64,000 bases of DNA from positions 62,001 to 126,000 of the forward strand of contig JAEUJW010000040.1 of NCBI GenBank assembly GCA_016793465.1, given 5' to 3'. Position 1 is the first letter of the stretch. The number at the start of each line of letters is the position of its first letter. This DNA comes from Myxococcales bacterium (GTDB taxonomy: Bacteria; Myxococcota; Polyangia; Nannocystales; Nannocystaceae). Under the pieces are notes generated by a model. It was not told where the DNA came from. It searched no databases and was given only the letters and a program-made list of their open reading frames with translations. The position numbers and the translations under genes are program-made. Below are positions 19,821 through 29,100 of the stretch, piece by piece.

Positions 19821-21494
19821 TCAGCACGCGATCCGCAGCTCGTGCAGCGCCGCCGCCGACGGCCGCACCAGCCGCGTCAGACCTGCCCGCCAGATCGCCC
19901 CGCGCAGCGGCGCATCGACCACGCCGAACGTCCGCAGCTCCGGCGTGCCCGGCGCGGCGAGCCAGCGCTCCGCGTCCGCCTCGGCCCCGGCGATCGCCGC
20001 CGCGAACACCTCGTGCATGCGCGCCTGCTCGGCCGCGTCCAGCCGCCCCAGCGCCCAGCGCACGAACCGCCAGCCGAGCTCCGCGTGGCGCTGCTCGTCG
20101 TCGGCGATCTTGCCCAGCAGCCGACGCAGCGCGACGTCCTCGGCCCGCATCGCCGACTCGCGGACCTCGAGCGCCGACAGCGTCTCGCCCACGCACGCCT
20201 CGCGGATCACCGCCTCGGTGATCGCCGCCAGCCCGAGCGCCCCGCCGTCGCGCGCCTGCGGCAGCGGCCCCGGGCCCACGCCGGCGCCGCCGTGGGTCGC
20301 GGCCAGCGCGAAGCACACGCGCGCGTGCTCGACCTCGTCGGCCAGCGCCGCGCTCGCGGCGCTCACCAGGTCCGCCGGCGCCCCGACCGCGAGCAGCTGC
20401 AGGACGAACCGGGCGAACGACGCCACCGACGCGTGCTCGAACAGGCCGATCTCGGTCCAGTGCGCGGCCAGGCGGGCCGCCAGCTCGGCCGGCACCGCCG
20501 CGCACAGGGCCGCGCCGCGCCAGTCGTCGCGCTCGCTCGCCGCGGCGGTCACCGCCACCTCGTCGACGAAGAACGGCCGCCCGCAGATCGCCTGCGAGCA
20601 CTGGAACACGCCGTCGACGAACAGGCAGCCGGTCGTCCCGCACATGAAGTCGCTGTCGCACTGGTCGTCCGGCGTGGTGCAGTGGCCGTCGTTGACCTCG
20701 TCCGGGCAGTCCTCGCCGTAGGTCTGGGCGAACTGGCACAGCCCGCCCTCGCACGAGTCGTCGTCCGTGCAGGCCGACGGCGTGCACGTGGTGAACGGCC
20801 CGAGCACGTCGCCGCCGCAGCGGCACACCTCGCCCGCCGCGCAGTCGGCGTCGGTCTCGCAGCCGTACACGCAGCCGCAGAACAGCAGCCCCTCGCTGAA
20901 CTGGTGGCACGAGCCGAACGGCTTCTCGTTGCAGTCCATGTCGCTGTTGCACTGGTTGCCGGGGTCCATGGTCTGGCACGGGTTGGCGGTCTCGTTGACC
21001 TCGCACGCCACCTGGTCGACCCGGTGCGGCAGCTTGTTGCCGCACTTCACCCAGCCCGACGGCACCGGCGGGTCGGTCCCGGCCTGCATGAGCTCCACGC
21101 AGTCGTCGCCGGTCTCGCCGGTCTCGCCGGTCTCGCCCTGGGTCGTGGTCGTGCCCGGCTCGCCGGTCGCGCCGCCGGTCGTCGCCGCGGTGGTCGTCGC
21201 CTCCGAGGCGCTCACGCCCGAGGTGCCGGCGGTGGTGCCCGGCTCGCCCGTCGTCGACTCGCCCGCGCCGGTCTCGCCGGTGCCGGTCCCCGACATCCCG
21301 CCGGTCGGCGCGCCGGTCGACGATGTCACCGCCTCGCCGGTCGACGCCGACGACGAGCCGGTCGAGCCGCCGGTGTCGCCGCTCGCGGACGACGAGGTGG
21401 TCTGGCCGCCCTCGCCGCCGCACGCGGCGAGCAGACCGAGCGCGATGAACAACGAGCGACGGATCGGATCGAGTGAAATGTGCAGAGTAAGCAT
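19821..21494 (-). CDS. Ferritin-like domain lipoprotein with Cys-rich region, copy 1
   Basis: 557 residues from ATG at 21494. The N-terminus is a lipoprotein signal with lipobox LLAAC; a ~110-residue Ser/Thr/Gly/Glu linker (GETGETG-type repeats) follows, probably a surface spacer. Residues ~145-310 are Cys-rich ([26 protein letters not shown]), likely disulfide-stabilised knots. The C-terminal ~200 residues look like a four-helix ferritin-like domain: Glu in GLFEHAS, ExxH in DEVEHAR, Glu in ACVGETL and ExxH in DEQRHAE give a complete di-iron ligand set. It is probably anchored in the envelope with the di-iron domain extracytoplasmic. The function is unknown. A paralogue lies at 22975-24609. 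Confidence 0.82.
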   Translation of the reverse strand: MLTLHISLDPIRRSLFIALGLLAACGGEGGQTTSSSASGDTGGSTGSSSASTGEAVTSSTGAPTGGMSGTGTGETGAGESTTGEPGTTAGTSGVSASEATTTAATTGGATGEPGTTTTQGETGETGETGDDCVELMQAGTDPPVPSGWVKCGNKLPHRVDQVACEVNETANPCQTMDPGNQCNSDMDCNEKPFGSCHQFSEGLLFCGCVYGCETDADCAAGEVCRCGGDVLGPFTTCTPSACTDDDSCEGGLCQFAQTYGEDCPDEVNDGHCTTPDDQCDSDFMCGTTGCLFVDGVFQCSQAICGRPFFVDEVAVTAAASERDDWRGAALCAAVPAELAARLAAHWTEIGLFEHASVASFARFVLQLLAVGAPADLVSAASAALADEVEHARVCFALAATHGGAGVGPGPLPQARDGGALGLAAITEAVIREACVGETLSALEVRESAMRAEDVALRRLLGKIADDEQRHAELGWRFVRWALGRLDAAEQARMHEVFAAAIAGAEADAERWLAAPGTPELRTFGVVDAPLRGAIWRAGLTRLVRPSAAALHELRIAC

Positions 21495-21632
21495 GGCGCC
21501 GACCTTACCCGCCGAGCGATCGCCGCCGCAAGCTCGCCGCGCGTCACGCCGCGGCGACACGCCGCGAGCCCCCGGGGTTTCACCCGCGAGGCACGACATG
21601 CATGTCACGGCAAATGCACAGACAACGACCGT

Positions 21633-22907
21633 TCATCGCCGGCCGGTCCGCCGCCCGCGTCCGCGACCCGTGCGCGGCCCGCCCCGCGGGGGCGCCGGAC
21701 GCCCGCCTGCCGGCCGCGCCGGCGCCGGACCCGACGACGCAGCCGCAGACGGCGCCGAGGTGTCCGCGAACTCGTGGCCCTCGACCCGCGCGAGCGGCCG
21801 CCCGATCAGCCGCTCGATGTCCCGCAGGAACGCCCGCTCCTCGCCGTCGCAGAACGACATGGCGATGCCCGCGGCCCCGGCCCGCGCGGTCCGCCCGACC
21901 CGGTGCACGTAGGTCTCCGGCACGTTCGGCAGGTCGTAGTTGATCACGTGCGAGACGTTCTCGACGTCGATGCCGCGCGCCGCGATGTCGGTGGCCACCA
22001 GCACGCGCAGCTCGCCCTTCTTAAAATTGTCGAGCGCCCGCGTGCGCGCGCCCTGCGACTTGTTGCCGTGGATCGCCGCGGCCCGCACCCCGCCGCGCTC
22101 GAGCGCCTCGGCCACGCGGTTGGCCCCGTGCTTGGTCCGGCTGAACACCAGCGCCCGCGTGATCGCCCCCTGCTTCAGCAGCGACAGCAGCAGCCTGGGC
22201 TTGTCGGCCTTGGCCACGTAGTAGAGGCGCTCGTCGATCTTCTCGACCGGCCGGTTGACCACCGCGATGCCGACCTGCACCGGGTCGGTCAGCAGCGACG
22301 CGGCCAGCGCGCGGATCTCCGGCGGCATGGTCGCCGAGAACAGCAGGTTCTGGCGCCGCGCAGGCAGGGCCTGGATGATGCGCTTCACGTCGGGCAAGAA
22401 GCCCATGTCGAGCATGTGGTCGGCCTCGTCGAGCACGAACATCTCGACCTCGCGCAGGTCCACCAGCTTGCGGCCCAGCAGGTCGAGCAGCCGCCCCGGC
22501 GTCGCCACCAGCACGTCGACCCCGCGCCGCAGCTCGCGGATCTGCGGCGCCTCCGGCACCCCGCCGAAGATCACCGTGTGCCACAGGTCGCTGACGAAGC
22601 GCCCGTAGGCCGCGAAGCTCTCGCCGATCTGCGCCGCCAGCTCGCGCGTCGGCGCCAGCACCAGCGCGCGGATCGCCGGGTCGTCGCCGGCCGTCGCGTC
22701 GAGCCGCTGCAGCACCGGCAGGGCGAACGCCGCGGTCTTGCCGGTGCCCGTCTGCGCGCAGCCGACGATGTCTCGCCCCGCCAGCGCCGGGCCGATGGTC
22801 TGGCGCTGGATCGGCGTGGGCGCGACGTAGCCGGCCTCGGCAACCGCGCGCTGCAGCTCGGGGATCAGGTTCAAATCGGCGAAAGTTGCGGTCGCGGTCT
22901 CGGTCAC
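21633..22907 (-). CDS. DEAD-box ATP-dependent RNA helicase (RhlE-type)
   Basis: 424 residues from a GTG at 22907; a TTG at 22946 would extend it by 13 less convincing residues. All helicase motifs are visible: the F and Q-motif segment [11 protein letters not shown]...PTPIQRQTI, Walker [17 protein letters not shown], the DEAD box as [21 protein letters not shown], then [15 protein letters not shown] and [10 protein letters not shown]. The last ~55 residues are a Pro/Arg/Gly-rich tail ([11 protein letters not shown]) that binds RNA in RhlE-type enzymes. It unwinds short RNA duplexes in ribosome assembly or mRNA decay in the cytoplasm. It sits between the two ferritin-like lipoprotein genes, on the same strand. 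Confidence 0.92.
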   Translation of the reverse strand: MTETATATFADLNLIPELQRAVAEAGYVAPTPIQRQTIGPALAGRDIVGCAQTGTGKTAAFALPVLQRLDATAGDDPAIRALVLAPTRELAAQIGESFAAYGRFVSDLWHTVIFGGVPEAPQIRELRRGVDVLVATPGRLLDLLGRKLVDLREVEMFVLDEADHMLDMGFLPDVKRIIQALPARRQNLLFSATMPPEIRALAASLLTDPVQVGIAVVNRPVEKIDERLYYVAKADKPRLLLSLLKQGAITRALVFSRTKHGANRVAEALERGGVRAAAIHGNKSQGARTRALDNFKKGELRVLVATDIAARGIDVENVSHVINYDLPNVPETYVHRVGRTARAGAAGIAMSFCDGEERAFLRDIERLIGRPLARVEGHEFADTSAPSAAASSGPAPARPAGGRPAPPRGGPRTGRGRGRRTGRR

Positions 22908-22974
22908 GGGCCGCGAGGGTGTCGCACGAGTCCGCCCGCCGGGCAAGCGGCTGACCCAAAAGACAGGCGCAGGT

Positions 22975-24609
22975 CTAGGCCGCCCGCAGCAGCGCCGCCG
23001 AGCACGGCCGCACCACCTCGGTCAGCCCGCCCTGCACCACCACCGCGCGCAGGCCGGCGTCGACCACCCCGTGGCGCCGCAGCGAGGCGTCGCCGTCCCA
23101 CGCCGCCACCCGCGCCTCCGCGCCCGCGATCGCCGCCGCGAACCACTCCGCGGCCCGCGCCCGCAGCCCGGCGTCCTGGGCCAGCGCCCACTGCAGGAAC
23201 TCCCACCCGAGCGCGGCGTGCCGCGCCTCGTCGGCCGCGACCCGCTGCAGCAGCCGCCGCACCGCCGGGTCCTCGGCCCGCGCCGCCGCCTCCTCGACCT
23301 CGAGCGCCGACAGCGTCTCGCCCACGCACGCCTCGACGATCACCGCCCGCACGACCTCCTCCAGCCCCGTCGCCAGCGCCGCGCAGCCCGCCGGCAGCGG
23401 CCCCGGCCCGACCTCCGCCCCGCCGTACGCCCCCGCCAGCGCGAAGCACACGCGCGCGTGCTCCACCTCGTCCGCCAGCGCCTGCTGGGCCGCCGCCACC
23501 AGCGAGGCCGGGGCCCCGACCGCCAGCAGCTGCAGGATGAACCGCGCGAACGACCCGACCGACGCGTGCTCGGCCAGCCCCATGCGCGTCCAGTGCCTGG
23601 CCAGCGCGGCCCGCTCGGCCGGCACGCGCACCAGCGCCGGCGCCTGCCAGTCGCCCCGCCGCACCGCCGCCGCCGTCTCGGCGACGCCGTCGATCCGCAG
23701 CGGCCGCCCGCAGTCCGCCCCGAAGTCGCAGGCCCACGCGCCCGGCTCGATCACCCCGAACCGGCACTGCGCCCCGACATCGCAGTCGGCGTCGTCACAG
23801 CACGCGTCGCCGTCGGCGTGGCAGGCGAAGCCCGCGACCTCGGGCGCGTCGATCGCGTCCGTCGAGGCCGCGCAGGCGGCCCCCCCGCAGTCGTCGTCGG
23901 TCACGCACCCGGCCGCCACGCACCGCGACCGCGCGCTCACGCCGTCGGCCGCGCACAGACAAACTTCTCCCTCGCCACAATCCGCGTCGGTCTCGCACCC
24001 ATAAACGCACCCGCAGACCCCCGCCGTGAACCCGCAGACGGCTCCTTCCATACACGTCCCGAACGCGTGCTCCGTACAATCTTCATCCGCCAGGCACGAG
24101 CTGCCCTCGAGCGGCTCGGTGCAATCGGTCTTCGCCTGCGGCGCCGCGCAGGCCACCGCCTCGACGCGATGAATCAAACCACTCGCGCAGCGCACCAGCC
24201 CCGAGGGCGACTCGCTGCCGGTCTGCAAGATCGGCTGCGGATCGACGCAATCTTTCAACCCGCAGACCAGCGCCCCCGTGTCTCCGGACTCGGACGCGCC
24301 GGTGTCGACGCTCGTCGCCGTCGGGCCCGCGGACGTCGGGCTCATCGTCGCCTCCGTCGCCTCCGCCGAGCTGCCCGTGCCCGTCGCCTCCGCGCTGCCC
24401 GCGGTGGTCGTCGGCCCGCTCGTCGGCCCGCCCGACGTCGCCGACCCCGCCGACGTGTCGGCCGTGGTGTCCGCCGCGCTCGACGAGCCCGACCCGCCGT
24501 CGTCCGCGCTCGTCGATCCGCCCGGCCCGCACGCCAGCGGGGCCAGCCCGAGCGCGGCGAGGATCCCCAGGCGAAACGAGGCGAGTCGAGCTTCGAGCCG
24601 GCGGTGCAT
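22975..24609 (-). CDS. Ferritin-like domain lipoprotein with Cys-rich region, copy 2
   Basis: 544 residues from ATG at 24609 (a GTG at 24618 is possible). Lipoprotein signal ending in LAPLAC, then a ~90-residue Ser/Thr/Ala/Glu linker, a Cys-rich section ([26 protein letters not shown]), and a C-terminal ferritin-like domain with the same ligand pattern as copy 1: GLAEHAS, DEVEHAR, ACVGETL and DEARHAA. The ferritin-like halves share long stretches such as [14 protein letters not shown], whereas linkers and Cys-rich parts differ in detail. Duplication and divergence around an intervening helicase gene is the likely history. It is probably extracytoplasmic; possible roles (iron binding, oxidase, peroxide handling) cannot be separated by sequence. 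Confidence 0.82.
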   Translation of the reverse strand: MHRRLEARLASFRLGILAALGLAPLACGPGGSTSADDGGSGSSSAADTTADTSAGSATSGGPTSGPTTTAGSAEATGTGSSAEATEATMSPTSAGPTATSVDTGASESGDTGALVCGLKDCVDPQPILQTGSESPSGLVRCASGLIHRVEAVACAAPQAKTDCTEPLEGSSCLADEDCTEHAFGTCMEGAVCGFTAGVCGCVYGCETDADCGEGEVCLCAADGVSARSRCVAAGCVTDDDCGGAACAASTDAIDAPEVAGFACHADGDACCDDADCDVGAQCRFGVIEPGAWACDFGADCGRPLRIDGVAETAAAVRRGDWQAPALVRVPAERAALARHWTRMGLAEHASVGSFARFILQLLAVGAPASLVAAAQQALADEVEHARVCFALAGAYGGAEVGPGPLPAGCAALATGLEEVVRAVIVEACVGETLSALEVEEAAARAEDPAVRRLLQRVAADEARHAALGWEFLQWALAQDAGLRARAAEWFAAAIAGAEARVAAWDGDASLRRHGVVDAGLRAVVVQGGLTEVVRPCSAALLRAA

Positions 24610-24666
24610 GCCGATCACGACATCACGTCCCGCCGCCGCCGCGCAAGCGTCAACCCGTGACGTCGA

Positions 24667-25953
24667 TCAGAACGCCGCCTGGAGCTGCAGCCGCACCTGA
24701 TCTCCGCTCCCGGTCGGGAGCGCCGGCCCCCAGGTGTGGATGTAGTCGAGCTGCAGCTTCAGGGCGTGGCGATAGAAGTAATAATTGAGACCCGCGCCGA
24801 CCTCGTCGAGCCGGGCCAGGCTGGTCGCCATCGACCGCGGCGGCCGCACCCCCGACGAGCGCGCCGTCCCTTCGAACCGCGTGCGCGGGACAAACAGCCC
24901 CATCTGCGCGGTCCAGCCGAACCCGTTGCGAGCGGCCTGCGCGGCGATCGGCAGGCCCTCCGCGTCGGTCAGCGCGCCCGGCTGACGCCACCCGCGGCGC
25001 CAGTACACGTCGGCGAGGACCGACAGCCCCATCCATTTGAGCACGACGTCGGCGGTCAGGTTGTGCGCGCTGGTCGTGCCGCCGTCGGCGAACGCGGCGC
25101 CGGCGATCGACCGCGTGCGGTGGTCGCGGTCGCTGAACGCGTAGGCCACGCCGACGCCGAGCTTCGGCGTGGTCGACCGTTCGAAGTCCGACTCGGCGTA
25201 GTCCTCGAACATCCCCAGCGGCAGCAAGTCGACGCGGCCCATGTACGTCAGCCCGAAGTCGGCGGCCTTGTACCAGTCGTAGCCCTCGCCCATGAACACG
25301 CCGGCGTAGTAGCGCAGCTTGCCGAGCCCCGCGACGTCGGGCGAGCTGACCTGCACGCCGATGTCCTGGTCGAGCGTGAACTCGTAGCTCGCGGCCGAGT
25401 TGTCCATCATCTGCAGCCGCGGCAGCGGCTGCATGCGCTGCCGCGCGTACGGCACGAAGAAGAACCCCGCCTGCACGTTCGCGTGCCTGAACCGGTCGAA
25501 CGTCGAGTACCACTGGAAGATCGGCGCGCGCCTCGGGGTCCCGTCCTTGAACCCGAGGTCCTTCGGCGCGAACATCAGGTGCACGTAGTACTTCACGTGC
25601 CTGCTGAACACGTTGCCTTGCACGATCGTGCGGGCCCGCCGCAGCTCGAGCGACGCCCAGGTCGCGTCGCCGCCCGCGACCGGCGCCTCGTCGTGTTTAA
25701 TTGACAGCAGCAGCTGGGCCCACAGCGTGAAGTTCAGTGAGAAGCGCCCGTCCTGCGTGCGCACCGTCAGGCCGCCGCCCGGCTTGTAGGTCGCCTTGCC
25801 GCCGGCGATCGGCCGCTCCGCCATCGCCGAGCGATCGCCCCGCGGCTGCCACGGCGACGGCGTCGGCGGCAGCTTCGGCGGCGTCGGTGCCGGCGGGTTC
25901 GCGCGCGCCGTCGCGGGCGCGAAAAGGACCACGGCGGCGAGCAGCCGCAACAC
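24667..25953 (-). CDS. Outer-membrane porin (OprO/OprP-like)
   Basis: I place the start at the GTG at 25953 because it gives a compact signal peptide (LRLLAAVVLFAPATARA) right after a G-rich stretch; an ATG at 26061 opens the same frame with 36 more Arg-rich residues. The mature part begins with a Pro-rich segment and then shows alternating aromatic/hydrophobic strands: RFSLNFTLWAQLLLSIKHD, HVKYYVHLMFAPKDLG, NVQAGFFFVPYARQRM, GLNYYFYRHALKLQLDYIHTW. The chain ends in a strand with terminal Phe (LQLQAAF), the usual BAM-recognition signature. It resembles the phosphate-selective porin O/P family; substrate selectivity cannot be inferred. Confidence 0.78.
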   Translation of the reverse strand: MLRLLAAVVLFAPATARANPPAPTPPKLPPTPSPWQPRGDRSAMAERPIAGGKATYKPGGGLTVRTQDGRFSLNFTLWAQLLLSIKHDEAPVAGGDATWASLELRRARTIVQGNVFSRHVKYYVHLMFAPKDLGFKDGTPRRAPIFQWYSTFDRFRHANVQAGFFFVPYARQRMQPLPRLQMMDNSAASYEFTLDQDIGVQVSSPDVAGLGKLRYYAGVFMGEGYDWYKAADFGLTYMGRVDLLPLGMFEDYAESDFERSTTPKLGVGVAYAFSDRDHRTRSIAGAAFADGGTTSAHNLTADVVLKWMGLSVLADVYWRRGWRQPGALTDAEGLPIAAQAARNGFGWTAQMGLFVPRTRFEGTARSSGVRPPRSMATSLARLDEVGAGLNYYFYRHALKLQLDYIHTWGPALPTGSGDQVRLQLQAAF

Positions 25954-26033
25954 CCCCCCGCGCTGCCGCCCGGCGAGCAAGCCGGGCCGAGGTTCGCCGA
26001 CGCAGCGGCCGCACGCAAGCCGTCCGCGCGCCG

Positions 26034-26061
26034 GGAACTTCCGCCTCCTCGCGCGGTCCAT
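26034..26061 (+). promoter_or_regulatory. ECF-sigma-like promoter upstream of alpha-2-macroglobulin gene 1
   Basis: GGAACTT at 26034-26040, a 15-base spacer, and GTCCAT at 26056-26061. GGAACTT with a GTC-type -10 element is the classical ECF (sigma-E-like) pattern. The same arrangement with the same spacer lies in front of the second alpha-2-macroglobulin gene. The gene starts 48 bases further on, with AGGAG as ribosome-binding site. Predicted by eye only. Confidence 0.4.
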
Positions 26062-26109
26062 GCCGCGTTTCGCCGGGGCCCGGGCCCGGGCATCCTCAGG
26101 AGTCTCGCC

Positions 26110-29100
26110 ATGCCTCGCCGCCGCCGTGCCCCGCTCACCTCCGCCACGGCCCTGTTGATCTCAGTCTCATTAAACGCCTGTCAGGGCCACGGGCCCCCGC
26201 CGCCGAGCGGCCCCGGCGGACCGCCCGACGCCGCCCGCCAGGCCGCCTTCGACCCCGCCGCCGTCGGCCCCGGCGCCCCGCCGAGGCCCGCGCCCGGTCG
26301 CCCGCTCGACGTCCTCGACTACGGACCGATCGGCCGCACCGAGGGCAACACTCAGATTCACGTGCGCTTCAACCAGCCCGTCGTCGCCCTCGGACTCGAC
26401 GACCCCACCGATTACACCAGCCTGTTCTCCTTCGACCCCCCGCTGTCCGGCCGCGCCTATTTTAAAAGCCCCGAGCTCCTCGTCTTCGACCCCGACGAGG
26501 ACCTGCGCGACTGCCAGGGTTACACCGCGAGGTTCGCCGGCGGCCTCACCGGCCTCGGCGACCAAAAATTCGAGCGCCCGCTGACCTGGAACTTCGAGAC
26601 CACCCGCCCGACCGTGATCTCCTCGCACCCGAACGCCGGCGAGGCCGACCTGCGGCGCGACAGCGCGGTGTTCTTCCAGCTCGACCGCCCGGCCGCGCTC
26701 GCCGAGGTCAGGGCCCACGTGACCGCCTCGGCCCGCCCGCTCGACGGCGGCGAGGCGATCGCCGTCCCCGTCACCGTCCGCCCCGCCACCCGCAAGGAGA
26801 TGGAGCGGCACTTCTACGTCCACGGCAGCGACGTCGAGGCCAACCTCCGCCGGATCTACGCCGTCAAGGCCAGCGAGCTGTGGCCCGTCGGCAGCGAGGT
26901 CACCGTCGCCGTCACCCCCGGCCTCGTCAGCGAGGCCGGCCCGCTCTGGCTCGACACCCCGTGGAGCATGGCCTTCAAGACTTACCGCGTGCAGGGCGTC
27001 GAGTCGCTGTCGTGCGCGCCCGACCAGCCCTGCGGCCTCGAGCCCATCCGCCTGACGCTGCGCAACCCGATCCTCGAGCGGGAGGCCCGCAAGATCTCGG
27101 TGAGCCCGCGCCCGAAGGGCTTCGCCGTCAACCTGTGGGACAGCTGGGGCGAGGGCGGCCGCGAGGTCTCGATCGAGGGCATGTACGTCCCGGGCACCAC
27201 GTACACCGTGACCATCCCCGCGAGCATGCGCGACATCTTCGGCCAGTCGCTGGCGAAGACCGAGAGGCGCCAGGCCCTCGTCGCGCCCAAGGCCAGCCTC
27301 GCCATGTCGAGCGCCGGCGGCATCCTCGTCGCCGGCAGGCCGGGTCAGCCCCAGACGATCGGCGTCGAGTCGCGCCACGTCGGCCGCCTGCGCGTGCGCA
27401 TCGGCGTGTTCGACGACCGCGAGCTGCGCGCGCTCGACTCGTCGCAGGTCGCGACCATGCCGTTCCCCGCGCGCACCCGGGTCCACACCGTGCCGCTGAC
27501 GCCGAGCGGCCCGGGCGACTGGTCCTCGGTCGCGCTCGACCTCGCCGCCCTCACCGGCGACGTCCGCCGCCCCGTGCTCGTCGAGGTCACCGCCGACGAG
27601 CTGGTCGCCCGCGCCGCGGAGTACGGCAAGCCCGCCGCGCTGCGCGGCCTGTTCCGCCTCACCGACCTCGGCCCCGTCGCCGTGACCTCGCTGCCCGCCT
27701 CGACCGTGCAGGTGCTGCGCCTGTCCGACAGCAAGCCGGTCGCCGGCGCCAGGGTCTCGCGCCACGACGCGAGCGGCGCGCTCGAGCTGCTCGGCCTCAC
27801 CGACGCCGACGGCCACCTCGCCCTGCCCGCCGAGGTCGTCGCGCTGCGCACCAGCCTCAGCGACGAGCAGAAGCGCCGCCCGGTGCGCCTCGTCGTCGAC
27901 GACCCCGCGCACGACGACCGCACCTACCTCGACGTCGACGGCCCCTACGACGGCAACCGCTGGCGCAGCCGCGCCGACGTCGAGGCCGAGGCCAAAAAGA
28001 CCAGCGGCCTGCGCCCGGGCGAGCGGCTGATCGCCCGCGTGGTCAGCGAGCGCGGCGTCTACCGCCCGGGCGAGAAGGTCCGCGTGGTCGGCTGGTCCGC
28101 GCTCGACACCCCGTTCTCGCGCAGCAACCTCGGCCGCCTGCCCGCCGGCACCCCCGTGAAGTTCGAGCTCGTCGACCCCTACGACCAGGTCGTCGCCGTG
28201 CACCCGACCGTCACCACCGAGGAGGGCAAGTACTGGGCCGAGCTCGGCGTGCCCGGCGAGGCCAAGCTCGGCCGCTACGACGTGCGCGCGACCGTCGGCG
28301 CGACCACCGTCGAGACGACCGTCAAGGTCGAGGACTACCGCGTGCCCGAGTACACGGTCGAGGCCGCGTCCCGCCGGCCCGACATCCTCGTCGGCGAGTC
28401 GACGCCGATCGACGTGCGCGCCGAGTACTACTTCGGCGGCCCGGTCCCGATCCGCCGCATGGGCACCGCGATGTCGTGCCGCCTGCAGCGCTACCGCCCG
28501 CCGGGCCTCGGCAGCGAGTGGGCGGTCGGCGAGCCCCTGCCCGCCGACCGCCGCCGCTTCGGCGACAGCGCCCGCGTACACGTGCCGACCGTCACCCCCG
28601 ACCCGACCCCCGGCCGCCGCCTGCACACCAGCACACCTGTCTTCGAGGACAGGCGCTACCCGGCCCGCTGCACCGCCTCGTTCGAGGTCCAGGACGAGTC
28701 GCTGCAGGGCATCGGCGCCGAGGCGAGCTACAACGTCCACCCCGCGGGCTTCTACCTCGCGCTCGCCGCCCCCCAGGGCCTCCACCACGCCGGCGACCGC
28801 GACGTCGGCGTCCGCGCGCGCGCCGTCGACATCGCCGGCAACCGCGTGGCCGCCGGCAAGGTCGAGCTCGCCGTCACCCGCGTGTGGTCCGAGCCCAAAT
28901 ACCGCGACGAGGGCGGCAGCCGCGTCTACGACGGCACCGAGGAGAAGACCGCCAAAGTTAAAACCTGCACGCTCGACCTGCCGGCCGCCGGCGACGACCC
29001 GACCTGCGAGCTCCCCCCGCTGCAAGACGGCCGCTACGAGCTCGCCGCCACCGCCACCGCCGGCGACGGCCGCGAGGCCCGCACCGCCGCGTCGTTCCAC

